A DNA stretch of 64,000 nucleotides, taken from the NCBI GenBank assembly GCA_016187465.1, contig JACPJQ010000003.1, positions 344,139-408,138 of the forward strand, in the 5' to 3' direction. Positions 1 to 10,365 of this stretch are shown piece by piece. Source of the DNA: Candidatus Woesearchaeota archaeon (GTDB lineage: Archaea > Nanobdellota > Nanobdellia > Woesearchaeales > GW2011-AR4). Both the position numbers and the translations under genes were made by a program. Position 1 is the first letter of the stretch. Each line of letters opens with the position of its first letter. The notes under the pieces are model-generated. The model worked only from the letters and a program-made list of their open reading frames with translations, was not told the DNA's origin and made no database searches.

Positions 1-171
<171 letters not shown>

Positions 172-219
172 TTAGGGTATTAACAAGAAATAGTGCTTAT
201 TTAAAGATTTCGGATTAAG

Positions 220-1020
220 CTAGCCTATGTACTCAATATCCCTGCCAATCTTTTTCTGCAGCTTCTTAAGCGCAATCGCTTTTGTAACTTCACTTAGCTG
301 CTCTGTCTTTTTCATAAGCTCGTCTTCAATGTCTTTGATTTCCTTGTCGAGCTTGTTTATGTCCAGGCGCAAATTCAACTGCTTGTCAAGAATCTTCAAA
401 ATCTCCTTGGCCCCCTTGATACCTAAGTACATTGGATGCCCATAAGTTTCGGCCAAAAATGAGATGGCTTCCATGTGCCTTCTTGACGCCAATCCAAGCA
501 ACAAGCCGGATACGCCAACTATAGGGCCGACTACCCCATAAAGGTTGTTGCTGACCAAATCGCTCTTATACCTGTCTATTATTTTTTTTGAATTGCCTGT
601 GCAGTAAACTTTTGGTTTTCTTGGGATGTCCGGAAGCCCTATGCCCCCTAAGGTTATTATTTCTCTGCAATGAAACTTCTGCACCATATCAAGAATATTT
701 TCCGAAAATTCATAAGAGCTTATCTCATCTATTGGCTGCACATCCCCGCCCAGCAGCAAAAGATCACGCTTCCCATTGCCTTTTTTATAAAACATCTCGA
801 CAATTGGCAGTTCAACTAAATTGTCCTCATTAACAAATACAGAGTGCGGGAAAGTATACGAACTGATTTCATATAATTTTTTTGCATTCAGCTCGTCTAT
901 AAGAAAATCAACAGCTACTTTTCCCACATTGCCTATGCCGGGCAGTCCTTCTATAAAAATCGGATTCTTGAGCTTCGGAGATTTTCCAAATGGGGTCATG
1001 CTCCAGCGGTTATCCCTCAT
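220..1020 (-). CDS. PAC2 family protein (proteasome assembly chaperone-like / COG2047 type)
   Basis: ORF 266 aa; PNPIFIEGLPGIGNVGKVAVDFLI N-terminus and GGIGLP / GVSGLLLGLA motifs typical of archaeal PAC2 proteins. Confidence 0.75.
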   Translation of the reverse strand: MRDNRWSMTPFGKSPKLKNPIFIEGLPGIGNVGKVAVDFLIDELNAKKLYEISSYTFPHSVFVNEDNLVELPIVEMFYKKGNGKRDLLLLGGDVQPIDEISSYEFSENILDMVQKFHCREIITLGGIGLPDIPRKPKVYCTGNSKKIIDRYKSDLVSNNLYGVVGPIVGVSGLLLGLASRRHMEAISFLAETYGHPMYLGIKGAKEILKILDKQLNLRLDINKLDKEIKDIEDELMKKTEQLSEVTKAIALKKLQKKIGRDIEYIG

Positions 1021-1190
1021 ATCAAGCCTCTTCTCCCATATTCTTCAAGTTTTGCTTTTCTTCTATAAGCGCCAAGATTATCATTCGGGCTGTACTTCAA
1101 AGGCTTTGAGGTATTTGTTTTAGCGCCGCAATCGCAAACTTCGCCCATAGTGTATTTATCGCATTTATTGCATCTGTGGATATGCTTCAT
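1017..1190 (-). CDS. nop10: H/ACA ribonucleoprotein component Nop10
   Basis: Manual translation MKHIHRCNKCDKYTMGEVCDCGAKTNTSKPLKYSPNDNLGAYRRKAKLEEYGRRGLI: zinc-ribbon CxxC..CxC and KPxKYSPxDxxxxYR of Nop10. Not in the supplied ORF list (57 aa). Confidence 0.9.
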   Translation of the reverse strand: MKHIHRCNKCDKYTMGEVCDCGAKTNTSKPLKYSPNDNLGAYRRKAKLEEYGRRGLI

Positions 1191-1966
1191 TAGGAGTCAC
1201 GATTAAATTCGGCAGTTCCCGCATGCTTCGCAACGTGGCTTATTGCAGTTTCTGTCGCAGATTTCATAGACTTTTCAGCTAATTTGTAATCAGAAGCTTT
1301 AACCAAAAACCTGTAAAGCCCTGAGCCAAGATAATTTATGCTGATTTTGCCTTTGGCAGCATCTTCGGCCTTTTTTAATGATTCCTTGATTACGTCTATG
1401 CCATCCGGGGCATATGTGGTTATCTTGAGTTTTCCGGTGATATTCACTTCTGATGGCTTGATTCTCTGGTTTATTGTTTCTTCTATGATTTTCAAGTGCT
1501 TTTTATCTATCCCCAAGTTTTCAAGCGCGCTGGGGTTTTTGATAGTTTCTTCAAAAAATTCATGTAAAGACGCATAGCTCATTATTTTTTTGGATATTTC
1601 ACCATACAAGTCCTCTGTTTTTATTCCGATTTTGCCAGCTGCAATCTCCACTATTTTTTCTGCGTTCTGCTCTTTTTTGGTGTCGTCAATTTTCCTTCTT
1701 TTCTCTGATTCGTTAACCCTCCTTAAAGACAGGTCAATATATCCTTTCTCCTGGTTTATTCTTAAAACCTTGCAGACAATCTTCTTGCCTTCCTTGACAA
1801 AATCCCTGATATTTCTGATTCTGCCCGGTGAAACTTCAGAAATGTGTATCATTCCGCCCTTAGAGTATTCATCTAGGTTTACAAATACCGAATGGAATTG
1901 AACGCTGGTAACTGTACAAAGAACTAATTCGCCTTCTTCCGGAAATCCCTGTTTTTTAAAGAGCAT
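1190..1966 (-). CDS. Translation initiation factor aIF2 subunit alpha
   Basis: N-terminal S1 domain (EGELVLCTVTSVQFHSVFVNLDEYSKGGMIHISEVSPGRIRNIRDFVKEGKKIVCKVL); length and neighbours (S27e, Nop10) match the usual archaeal cluster. Confidence 0.92.
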   Translation of the reverse strand: MLFKKQGFPEEGELVLCTVTSVQFHSVFVNLDEYSKGGMIHISEVSPGRIRNIRDFVKEGKKIVCKVLRINQEKGYIDLSLRRVNESEKRRKIDDTKKEQNAEKIVEIAAGKIGIKTEDLYGEISKKIMSYASLHEFFEETIKNPSALENLGIDKKHLKIIEETINQRIKPSEVNITGKLKITTYAPDGIDVIKESLKKAEDAAKGKISINYLGSGLYRFLVKASDYKLAEKSMKSATETAISHVAKHAGTAEFNRDS

Positions 1967-1975
1967 TTTAGAAGT

Positions 1976-2161
1976 TTATTCCAGCACTTCCAAAACTCTC
2001 GCCTTCACCCTGCTTTTCCCACCGGTTGGCTCCGCAAGAGTCTTGCCGCAAACCAAGCAGTCAACCTTTGTGGCTGTCTTTCCAAAAGTTATCTGCTCAT
2101 TCTTGCACTTAGGGCATCTAATCTTGATGAATTTGCTTGTTGGGTCTTTTATTTTTGGCAT
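1976..2161 (-). CDS. rps27e: 30S ribosomal protein S27e
   Basis: 61 aa, zinc ribbon [42 protein letters not shown]. Confidence 0.93.
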   Translation of the reverse strand: MPKIKDPTSKFIKIRCPKCKNEQITFGKTATKVDCLVCGKTLAEPTGGKSRVKARVLEVLE

Positions 2162-2238
2162 TTTTGACTCTTTAAATAGGCTTCAAGTAATTTATGTTGG
2201 TTTATATACCTTTGCCTTTGCAGAATAATAAATATTAT

Positions 2239-2388
2239 ATAGAGAACTTTGAATAATCCATTATTTTCACGTTTTCATTCAAAGTTCTCTTAGAGAATTT
2301 TGACATAGAGAAAACCTATAAGGTTTTCGAAATTTAAAAATTAATAATTTTTAAATAAATAAATTAATATATTTCAAAATTCTCTATA
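2239..2388. repeat. Multi-dyad intergenic element with at least four perfect inverted repeats
   Basis: AGAGAACTTTGAAT(2241-2254)/ATTCAAAGTTCTCT(2277-2290); TAGAGAATTTTGA(2291-2303)/TCAAAATTCTCTA(2374-2386); GAAAACCT(2310-2317)/AGGTTTTC(2321-2328); ATTTAAAAATTA(2332-2343)/TAATTTTTAAAT(2345-2356). Confidence 0.8.
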
Positions 2389-2401
2389 CAGTTTAATAAA
2401 A

Positions 2402-3793
2402 ATGGAGGTTATGCCGATAAATAAAAATAAACTGGCGTATATTCTGTTATTTTCATTTATAGCTGTATTTGTTTTGATTGTGTTAAAGGGCTTGTTAACG
2501 CCCCAGCCCGGAGATGAAAATATATATTACTATACTGGAAAGCTGATAAGCGATGGAAAAGTTCCTTACGGGGATTTTTTATTTGTGCATCCGCCATTGC
2601 ATGGCTATTTAACAGCACTGGTTTATGGGCTATTTGGCTTCAATATTTTTATTCTTAAGTCTGTACCATTAATTTCAATTTTAATATCGGCATTTTTAAT
2701 TTTTAAGATAGCAAAAGAAAAGTTTGGCAGTTCTGAGGCAGTTATTTCATCATTATTGTTCTTATTTAGCTACAGCATAATGTTCAACTCTGTATTTTCA
2801 TTCGGCATAGAGATTGCAACGCTGTTTATTATTGCCGGGGCTTACCTTTTGCTGAATAAGAACACATTTTTTTCAGCCGGCATATTTTTTGGCCTTGCTG
2901 GAATAACAAGATTGCTGAGCCTGGTGCCCATAGCAGTTATTTTGGCTGCAGCTTTATTGCCGGATAAGAGGAAATTTTTAAGATTATCGTCGGGATTCAT
3001 TATTATTTTTTTGCTTGTCAACGGAATTTTTACTTTATTTTTTGGAAGTGACTACCTAATTCCGGTTTACAAGTTTCATCTGTTAAAAAGCCTTGAAGGC
3101 AGGGAAAATTTCAAAGAATACACTGAGGTTTTAAAATTAAATTGGGTTTTGTTTTTATCGGCATCCTTGTTTATTTTTATAAAACAAAAAAAGCCTATTG
3201 CTGCGCTGGCCAGTGCCTCAATTGTTTATTTGATATTTCTAATGACATTAAAGAAAATTTTTGGATTTTATTTTATCATAATATTCCCGTTTTTAGCCAT
3301 AATCGGCGGCTATTCGATTATAAATTTTTTTAGAAGCCTTAATTTGAAAAAAAGATGGAAGAGGTTCATTTCTGTCATTCTGCTGCTGATTTTTATATGG
3401 AATTTCTCATCAGATGTTTTGTTTTTGGAAAAAGTAGGATTTACGGGTTTTGAAAGGGGCAAAGAGCTGATTGATTTTGTCAATTCTAACTCAAACATGG
3501 AGCATATGCTTTTTGGAGATGATTCTGTTGTTCCGCTGCTCGCTTTGTCAACAAACAAAAGGATAGCGCTTGACTTTGTTGATACAAATAGCGAGGTTTT
3601 TCTTTCAGGAATAAAAAACTTAAACAAGGTTTTAAATGATTTAAAAGGCAAGGATGTTTTGTTTGTAATAAGAAGCAGGCAGGGCATCTCTTACTTTAAA
3701 GAAGTAAGGCAGTTTTTGAATGAAAATTGCGAGTTATTAAGCGTGTTTTACGATAAAAGAGAAGGAAATTATATCGTTTACAGGTGCAGGTAA
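2402..3793 (+). CDS. Multi-pass membrane glycosyltransferase (GT39/ArnT/PMT-like)
   Basis: 463 aa, many TM segments; GDENIYYYTGKLISDGKVPYGDFLFVHPPLHGYLTAL near the N-terminus is typical of GT-C glycosyltransferases. Confidence 0.7.
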   Translation: MEVMPINKNKLAYILLFSFIAVFVLIVLKGLLTPQPGDENIYYYTGKLISDGKVPYGDFLFVHPPLHGYLTALVYGLFGFNIFILKSVPLISILISAFLIFKIAKEKFGSSEAVISSLLFLFSYSIMFNSVFSFGIEIATLFIIAGAYLLLNKNTFFSAGIFFGLAGITRLLSLVPIAVILAAALLPDKRKFLRLSSGFIIIFLLVNGIFTLFFGSDYLIPVYKFHLLKSLEGRENFKEYTEVLKLNWVLFLSASLFIFIKQKKPIAALASASIVYLIFLMTLKKIFGFYFIIIFPFLAIIGGYSIINFFRSLNLKKRWKRFISVILLLIFIWNFSSDVLFLEKVGFTGFERGKELIDFVNSNSNMEHMLFGDDSVVPLLALSTNKRIALDFVDTNSEVFLSGIKNLNKVLNDLKGKDVLFVIRSRQGISYFKEVRQFLNENCELLSVFYDKREGNYIVYRCR

Positions 3794-4147
3794 TCACTTA
3801 AATTCTATTTTCTTTGCCCTGAAGCCCTGCCTTTGAACGTGCATTTTTTTGCAGACTTTGCATTCATATCTCAAATCCGTCTTCTTTGTTGATTTCTTGC
3901 CTGTCATTTTGAATTTGCTTATTGCGGGCTTTGAGTATCTGCCAAGATTGCCCTTTCCTCTTGCCCGGCCTCTTTTTCTGGCCCTTACCTTCGAGCCGTA
4001 AGTAAGGCTTCCCGGGTTTTTCTTTTTTGTGATTGAAACTGTGTGCTCTGTATGCTTCTTGCAGTAAGGGCAGTACCTGTTAATATTTTTTGGGAATTTC
4101 ACAGAAAAAAGAATTTTTGCATGCTTTAAAAAGGTTTTGAAAATCAA
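3794..4147 (-). CDS. rpl44e: 50S ribosomal protein L44e (true start probably internal)
   Basis: VKFPKNINRYCPYCKKHTEHTV...KKTDLRYECKVCKKMHVQRQGFRAKKIEF; L44e zinc-binding signature. Confidence 0.92.
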   Translation of the reverse strand: MIFKTFLKHAKILFSVKFPKNINRYCPYCKKHTEHTVSITKKKNPGSLTYGSKVRARKRGRARGKGNLGRYSKPAISKFKMTGKKSTKKTDLRYECKVCKKMHVQRQGFRAKKIEFK

Positions 4148-4171
4148 AATTATCGTCGATAAAATAGATTT

Positions 4172-4807
4172 TTATTCCTCCTTTATTTCCTCAGCTTTGC
4201 CTTTGGTTATAAGCACATCCGCTATTTCTGCCGGCAGGTTTGCTATGTCCTCTTCGCTAAAAGGGCCGTATTCCTCAAGCTCAGGGCCTACAAATTTTGG
4301 AACATTGTGCATGAACCTTACCAGTTTTGTGGGATTTTTTAAATCAAGGGCTGCAATGAAGTCATCCTTCGGCTTTTTATGCTCAGCAGCCTGCATAAAA
4401 GGCATTTTTTCATTTAGAATGCTGTAGAGTATGGCATCCCTGTAAGTGTCAAGCAGCGAAGTCAATGCGTCAAAAACAACTTTCTCTTCCTTCAGCAGCG
4501 ATGTGGTGTCTATGAGCCCTGATTTCGTCCTGCTTTTGTCCAGCGACATGTGGATTATCTTCTTCTCCCTTCTCTCGTAAAGCTCTTTCAGGATCTTATA
4601 TATATTTTCCAGCTGCCTTTCGGTTTTTTTTCTTTCCTCATGGGCAAACGGCGAGTCGCTCCTGGCTTCAAGTATCTTTTTCTTGTCTTTGACGTAAGTT
4701 ATTATATCGCTGAAAAAAGTCGGCTCCAGTTTCTGCAGATCAGTCCTTTCCTTTTCTCTCTGGAGAATCTCAAACAAGGTCTCATAAGTAATAACAACTT
4801 CCTGCAC
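4172..4807 (-). CDS. DNA replication GINS complex subunit (Gins15/51-like)
   Basis: VITYETLFEILQREKERTDLQKLEPTFFSDIITYVKDKK N-terminus and C-terminal VRFMHNVPKFVGPELEEYGPFSEEDIANLPAEIADVLITKGKAEEI (GINS B-domain pattern). Confidence 0.85.
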   Translation of the reverse strand: MQEVVITYETLFEILQREKERTDLQKLEPTFFSDIITYVKDKKKILEARSDSPFAHEERKKTERQLENIYKILKELYERREKKIIHMSLDKSRTKSGLIDTTSLLKEEKVVFDALTSLLDTYRDAILYSILNEKMPFMQAAEHKKPKDDFIAALDLKNPTKLVRFMHNVPKFVGPELEEYGPFSEEDIANLPAEIADVLITKGKAEEIKEE

Positions 4808-4910
4808 TGTTTCACCCCGATATGGCCAAGTATGGCAGGCTATTTAAATAATTTGCCATATGAAATATGCCACAGATACCTTTTTAAAATTGCATTCCAT
4901 ACTGTGCTGA

Positions 4911-6134
4911 ATGGCGGAGCTTATATTCAAAGACCTGAGTTTTGAGAAAGACAAGGGCAGGATTAAAGTAAATTTCCTGAAGATGTTCTATTTTTATCTT
5001 GATGAGGGCAGGCTGGAAAAAATAGCCCCTTTTGAGGTTAATAAGAATTCAATTGTCTTTGATGGCATACCGGAAAACAATGCAAGAAAAAAGTTTGATT
5101 TTTTGCTGTTCGACTCATTTAAAAATCTGAAAAACAAACTCAATAATAAGACTACCATTTATATTCACCAATCTTCAGGCATTCCGCTTATCGGGACAAA
5201 TTACTTTGGGCTGATTGACAGAGGAACAAACATAATCGAAGTGAAGCCGATAACCAGCTGCAACATAAGCTGCATTTTCTGCTCTGTCGATGAAGGGCCT
5301 GACTCAAGGAGAAAAGTAGATTTTGTCATCGAGAAAGACTACTTGGTTAATGAATTCAGGAAAATTGTTGAGTTTAAGGGCAGCAGCAATATTGACGCCC
5401 ATATAAACGCGCAGGGCGAGCCTACACTGTATGCTGATATGGTTGAATTAGTCAGAGATATAATGTCAACTGATGGTGTGAAGACAAGCTCTATCGACAC
5501 AAATGGGACTTTGCTGAGCAAGCAGCTTGTGGATGGGCTTGCTGATGCAGGCTTGACAAGGATTAACTTGTCCCTTAATGCCCTAGACCCTGAAAAAGCT
5601 CAGAAATTGGCAGGCTATCCATATAACTTAAACAAAGTACTGGAGATAGCAAGGTATATTCCAACAAAAATGGACTTGATAATCGCGCCTGTTTGGGTGC
5701 CCGGCTACAATGATGATGAGCTGCCTAAGCTCGCTAAGTTTGCAAATGAAATAGGAGCTGGCAAGAACTGCCCGCCCATAGGCATACAGAATCTGCTTAA
5801 CTACCGGTTTGGGAGGAATCCTGCTAAAGGGGCATCTATGGAAGAGTTTTACAGGAAAATGAAAGAGATTGAGCAGAAGCACAATATTAAGCTTGTTTTT
5901 GACAAAGCAGCCTTTAATGTGCAAAACCTTCCTGAACTGCCAAAACCATTCAAAAAGGGCCAGATTATAAAAGCCAAGATAGTATTGCCAGGGAGGATTG
6001 GTAATGAAAAGCTAGCAGTTGCCAACAATAGGCTTATTTCTGTACCAAATTGTGATAAAGATGAAGGCTCTATTGTAAATTTAAGGATTCAAAGAACAAA
6101 GCATAACATCTTCTTGGGTGAATTGTTGAACTAA
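4911..6134 (+). CDS. Radical SAM protein with C-terminal TRAM-like segment
   Basis: CNISCIFCSVDEG (CxxxCxxC), DTNGTLLS, and C-terminal ..KAKIVLPGRIGNEKLAVANNRLISVPNC.. Confidence 0.8.
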   Translation: MAELIFKDLSFEKDKGRIKVNFLKMFYFYLDEGRLEKIAPFEVNKNSIVFDGIPENNARKKFDFLLFDSFKNLKNKLNNKTTIYIHQSSGIPLIGTNYFGLIDRGTNIIEVKPITSCNISCIFCSVDEGPDSRRKVDFVIEKDYLVNEFRKIVEFKGSSNIDAHINAQGEPTLYADMVELVRDIMSTDGVKTSSIDTNGTLLSKQLVDGLADAGLTRINLSLNALDPEKAQKLAGYPYNLNKVLEIARYIPTKMDLIIAPVWVPGYNDDELPKLAKFANEIGAGKNCPPIGIQNLLNYRFGRNPAKGASMEEFYRKMKEIEQKHNIKLVFDKAAFNVQNLPELPKPFKKGQIIKAKIVLPGRIGNEKLAVANNRLISVPNCDKDEGSIVNLRIQRTKHNIFLGELLN

Positions 6135-6234
6135 CTCCCTAAACGAAAAGAATTCAACATTTAATTCTCTATTTAACTATAAATTAAATTAAATTAAATT
6201 AATAAAAAGAAAGAAAATAAAGGGAATTGCTCCC

Positions 6235-8820
6235 TTAAGCTGTTGCTGTAGCAACTGTCAACTGGTTGTTAACCTTTTTGACTGTTACTTTGGTGCCTTT
6301 CAAGCTTGACTTGTAGTCTTTATAGTTTGCAACAACTGCTGCTGCATTTCTTGTGTCTACAGCTCCGTAGCCTGCCACTAGCATTGCAACATTGCCGTTT
6401 GAGTGCTCAAACAGCTCAATCCTACCAACGCCTGGCTCAAATCCTGCTGTACAATCAGCCGGGTTGCCCATGACTGTTGCAGCTGCTGCGTTAGCACATG
6501 GCCCGCCTACTAAGATGGTGTTCTGTGCCATCACATTAGACACTTCTGATGCCAGCTTTGCAGCTCCAACTTCAATCCTTTGGACGGTAACTGCTTCAGT
6601 TGTCGTAGCTCCTACCTCGGCGAACGAAGCTCCTTTGGCTGTTATGTAAACCAATGGGTTCATTTGCGATTCGGGATACACTATATCAAACGTTGCAGGC
6701 TCACTTGATGGTGTCTCTCTTGTTATAAAGGCGCCATAGCTTGTGTAACCATACGCAATATTTGTTTCGCCATCCGGTGTTCTTGTAGCCAGTGTTGTTC
6801 CATCCTGCGCGCTTGTATACCCAGATACCACTGCATGAGCCACTTTTGAGCTGGAATCAACAGTTATGTTGACTACCCAATCAATTGCCCTTAAATTTTC
6901 AACATTGTCTTTTGCATTTCCATCGTACAATGCGTCAGGTGTTCTTACCGACAAAATCAAGGCATTTATGTTATCTTCTGTTAAGTTAGTTAATCCAATC
7001 TCTGCACCATATTTTGTGGTTATGTTAACAGTGGCATTTGCTCCGCCATTTTGTAGAGCCCCACTTGCATCTAGGTCCACCCTTACTGGAAAGTCATTTG
7101 CGTTCATATCGCTGGCAGCACCTGTGGCGTTATAGACTTTAAAGTCAGCACCGCCAATTTTCAATGTTGCTATTGACGTTCCTTCACCGGCAGCAGCGTA
7201 AGTCTGTTCTATTGTAGAACCGGATCCTACGTTCTTAAACTTTAATACTGGATTGTCTGCTGTTACCTTATCAGCGCCTTTGTACTGCAGAACATATGTT
7301 TTTCTTTCTCCCCTCTTCCTTGTCCCATCAGTCACAACAAGGTAGTCATCTTTTGTAATTGACAAGTTTTCCCTGTTGACAAATTCTTTGTCTGTGTCAC
7401 CAAATACCATCCTGCTTGCTGCTGCTGCTTTAGCAATCGGCACATCTACCTTATTGCCGTCACCATCAACAAACTCTAAGTTGTACTGGCTTGAGCCGCT
7501 TGTCTTTAATCTTATTTTTTCTGTGTTTACTTTCTTTAATCCCCTGTATTCAATATCCCAGTTCTCTGTGAATAACACCTGAGGCTCTGCGCTTGAACCG
7601 CCCTCTGCTTTGATAGCCTCACTTAGCTTTCCGCCTGCCGGAACAAAATAGTTGTCGTCAGCAGACATGTTGATGTGAATTCTGTTTATCTTAAAGGTCG
7701 AGTTGTCGTCAGAACCTTCTATAATAACAGCCGCATCATCAATTGTATTGTCATCTACCTTTAGGCTATTGGATGAGGCAACATCATTTATATTCGTGTC
7801 CTTTAGCTCCAATTTATTTGCTCCTATAAAGAAAGTTGCGCTGTGGATACCACCTGCATAGTCCTGGTACAGCACATCTGTTACTCCGACAGTTGTTCCG
7901 TCAGATAGTTTATCAGTGTCCCCATCTTTCATTTTTCTTGATGTTTGTCCATTAATGACAAACTGGGCCTCGTCAGCATCAACGAACTGCAGCGTCACCT
8001 CATAGTCTTTACCGCCAATTGTGTATGTTTTGGTCTGCTTCTCTAATAGGGTGTCTTTTCCTGCTCCGCCCATCAATGTTAATACAACATTGTCTCCGGT
8101 TGTTGTTGTTCTCTTTGCTGTTACTATTGTATATTTCCTTCCAAATAGTGTGAGATCCACATCCTGGAAGTCTGTCAAGAACAAACCTGTTGAGGATGAT
8201 GAGCCAGCTGAGTCATCAACATCACTTTCCAAAGCTGTTGTGAATTCAAACAAATATCTTGCTATTTCCCTTCCTGATTTAAAGTATAGGAAATCTGCTG
8301 TTTTGTCTTCATCATTTTCTGAGTATATGACATAGCCTGTGTCTAATGAACTGTCTGTTCCTGGTCCAAGCAGGTATAGATATTGGTTAAAAGGGGAAGT
8401 TACCTTGTTATTAGTCACTACTCCAGACGCCAATGCTTTTAAATTTGACTTGTCAATGTATGTAGTGATATTCCTTAATGTCTCTTTTCCGTCACCTCCT
8501 GTATTGAGGTCTTGGCTTAACTCCAAGCGATTTGATGTTTGGACTTGCCAGGCATCTCCTTCAACTGTAGTTTCAGCTGCTGATGTGGTTGTCACTTTCT
8601 TTGTTGCTGCGAACTGCAGGCTTGAGATAACATCAGATATTCCGATGACATCTTCTGCAGCTGCTTTGTCTCCTACAATTAGAACTCCGCTGAACTTGCC
8701 GTCCTTTACGAACGGTGCTGGGAAATTAGCCAAATCTGCTGCTCCAAAAACTGACGAGCCCACCATAATGGCTCCTGTACCTAACGCAATCATCCTCTTT
8801 ATAGCTTTTTGAAATCTCAT
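6235..8820 (-). CDS. S-layer-like surface protein
   Basis: 861 aa, signal peptide MRFQKAIKRMIALGTGAIMVGSSVFGAAD, low Cys, Thr/Ser/Asp/Gly-rich, strong SD (GGAGGTG) upstream; N-terminal DKAAAEDVIGISDVISSLQ resembles archaeal S-layer proteins. Confidence 0.75.
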   Translation of the reverse strand: MRFQKAIKRMIALGTGAIMVGSSVFGAADLANFPAPFVKDGKFSGVLIVGDKAAAEDVIGISDVISSLQFAATKKVTTTSAAETTVEGDAWQVQTSNRLELSQDLNTGGDGKETLRNITTYIDKSNLKALASGVVTNNKVTSPFNQYLYLLGPGTDSSLDTGYVIYSENDEDKTADFLYFKSGREIARYLFEFTTALESDVDDSAGSSSSTGLFLTDFQDVDLTLFGRKYTIVTAKRTTTTGDNVVLTLMGGAGKDTLLEKQTKTYTIGGKDYEVTLQFVDADEAQFVINGQTSRKMKDGDTDKLSDGTTVGVTDVLYQDYAGGIHSATFFIGANKLELKDTNINDVASSNSLKVDDNTIDDAAVIIEGSDDNSTFKINRIHINMSADDNYFVPAGGKLSEAIKAEGGSSAEPQVLFTENWDIEYRGLKKVNTEKIRLKTSGSSQYNLEFVDGDGNKVDVPIAKAAAASRMVFGDTDKEFVNRENLSITKDDYLVVTDGTRKRGERKTYVLQYKGADKVTADNPVLKFKNVGSGSTIEQTYAAAGEGTSIATLKIGGADFKVYNATGAASDMNANDFPVRVDLDASGALQNGGANATVNITTKYGAEIGLTNLTEDNINALILSVRTPDALYDGNAKDNVENLRAIDWVVNITVDSSSKVAHAVVSGYTSAQDGTTLATRTPDGETNIAYGYTSYGAFITRETPSSEPATFDIVYPESQMNPLVYITAKGASFAEVGATTTEAVTVQRIEVGAAKLASEVSNVMAQNTILVGGPCANAAAATVMGNPADCTAGFEPGVGRIELFEHSNGNVAMLVAGYGAVDTRNAAAVVANYKDYKSSLKGTKVTVKKVNNQLTVATATA

Positions 8821-9126
8821 CTGTAAACACCTCCAAGTGTTTTTTATTTTATTATTAGCATAATATTGCTTTGAATATTATACTCTGTAGAAACACCTCC
8901 TATGAAGCGTTCTTGAACAACTAAACTATTGTTAGCCATATTTAAAGCTTTTGGTATTATTACATACTAAAAAATATATATTTTAGTATATATCAGCTTG
9001 TTTTACGTATGAAAAGAATAAGGTAAATTTTGTGATTGATATATCTTTTTAATTTTCAATATAGCAATTTGGGGCAATTCCTAGAGAAAACAATATTTAA
9101 ATACAAACGCAACAAATCCAGAAGGT

Positions 9127-10365
9127 ATGGCAAAGCCCACAATTTCATTATGCACGATAACAAAGAATGAAAAAAGGAATTTACGCAGTTGCCTGGGTTC
9201 GGTTAAAGATATTGTAGATGAAATGGTAGTAGTAGATACGGGAAGCACGGACAAGACAAAAGATATAGCCAAGAAATTCAATGCGGAGGTATTTGATTTT
9301 AAATGGATTGATGACTTCAGCGCTGCCAGAAACGAAAGCATAAAACACGCTACAAAAGACTGGGTACTCGTGCTTGACGCTGATGAAATGTTGGATGAGG
9401 AAGGCGTAAAGGCAATAAAACACCTTGTCGAGGATAAAGAAACAGATGCATTCCTTTTTCTCCAAAAGAATTACACAAACAGCACCTCAATTGCAGGCTT
9501 TGTCAATGAAGAGCATAAAAAGGACGGCAAAGTATATGCCGGCTGGTACGGCTCTCTTATCGTAAGGCTTTTCAGGAATAAAAAAGGATACGAGTTTGAG
9601 GGTGTAGTGCATGAACTAGTTGAGCCGTCAATAGAAAGCAAGGGGGGGAAGATTTCAACAGCAAATGTTGTTGTGCACAACTACGGCAATGCGGACACGG
9701 ATATCGTAAAGAAAAAAAGACAGTATTATTTAGAGCTTTGCAAGAAGAAAGCAAGCCAGAACCAAACTGATTCCTCTTATTACGAACTTGGAGTTTTATA
9801 TAAAGAAAATGATGATATCGAGGATGCAGTAAAATCCCTTAAAAAAGCAATCGAGTTAAATCCAAAGCATAATATGGCTTGGTACGAGCTGGGAGTTTTA
9901 TGCGAGCAAAAAAAGGAGTATGACGAGGCTGTAAAGAATTATACTGAATCATTAAGGCTCAAGGAAAGCAGTGAAGCTTTTCAAAACCTTGGGGTTTGCT
10001 ATCTTAAAAAGGGAATGCTCAAAGAATCTTATAGAAACCTTGTGAAGGCAATGCTGCTGAACCCGAATAAATATACTACTTATAATAATCTTGGAGCTGT
10101 GCTTGAAAAAGCCGGGAAGTATGATACTGCTGTCCAAATGCTGGAAATCGGCATTAAGTTAAATCCAAAGAATGTGATTGGATTCTACAACCTCGGCATC
10201 GCTCTTGACAAGAAAGGTGAATTTGGGAAAGCGCTTCAGGCTTATGAAAAAGCTGTTGAGTTGGGGCACAGCAAAAGCGAAGATATAAAGAAGAGAATTA
10301 AGCAGATTAAAACAATAATCATAAATATGCCTAATTATAAGTACGGGTTTAAGGTTGGTGGTTAA
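9127..10365 (+). CDS. GT2-family glycosyltransferase fused to TPR repeats
   Basis: PTISLCTITKNEKRNLRSCLGSVKDIVDEMVVVDTGSTDKTKDIAKKFNAEV (GT2); C-terminal repeats ..AIELNPKHNMAWYELGVLCEQKKEYDEAVKNY.. (TPR). Confidence 0.9.
   Translation: MAKPTISLCTITKNEKRNLRSCLGSVKDIVDEMVVVDTGSTDKTKDIAKKFNAEVFDFKWIDDFSAARNESIKHATKDWVLVLDADEMLDEEGVKAIKHLVEDKETDAFLFLQKNYTNSTSIAGFVNEEHKKDGKVYAGWYGSLIVRLFRNKKGYEFEGVVHELVEPSIESKGGKISTANVVVHNYGNADTDIVKKKRQYYLELCKKKASQNQTDSSYYELGVLYKENDDIEDAVKSLKKAIELNPKHNMAWYELGVLCEQKKEYDEAVKNYTESLRLKESSEAFQNLGVCYLKKGMLKESYRNLVKAMLLNPNKYTTYNNLGAVLEKAGKYDTAVQMLEIGIKLNPKNVIGFYNLGIALDKKGEFGKALQAYEKAVELGHSKSEDIKKRIKQIKTIIINMPNYKYGFKVGG

Noticed and set aside
1190-2161. Unusual organisation of ribosomal/translation genes
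   Set aside because: S27e - aIF2alpha - Nop10 - PAC2 order is the ordinary archaeal arrangement.
8339-8812. 157-aa plus-strand ORF antisense to the S-layer-like gene (and several other antisense ORFs, e.g. 20767-21399, 28779-29387, 41698-42243)
   Set aside because: They lie wholly inside well-supported genes on the other strand and have no recognisable domains; explained by codon bias in the sense gene.
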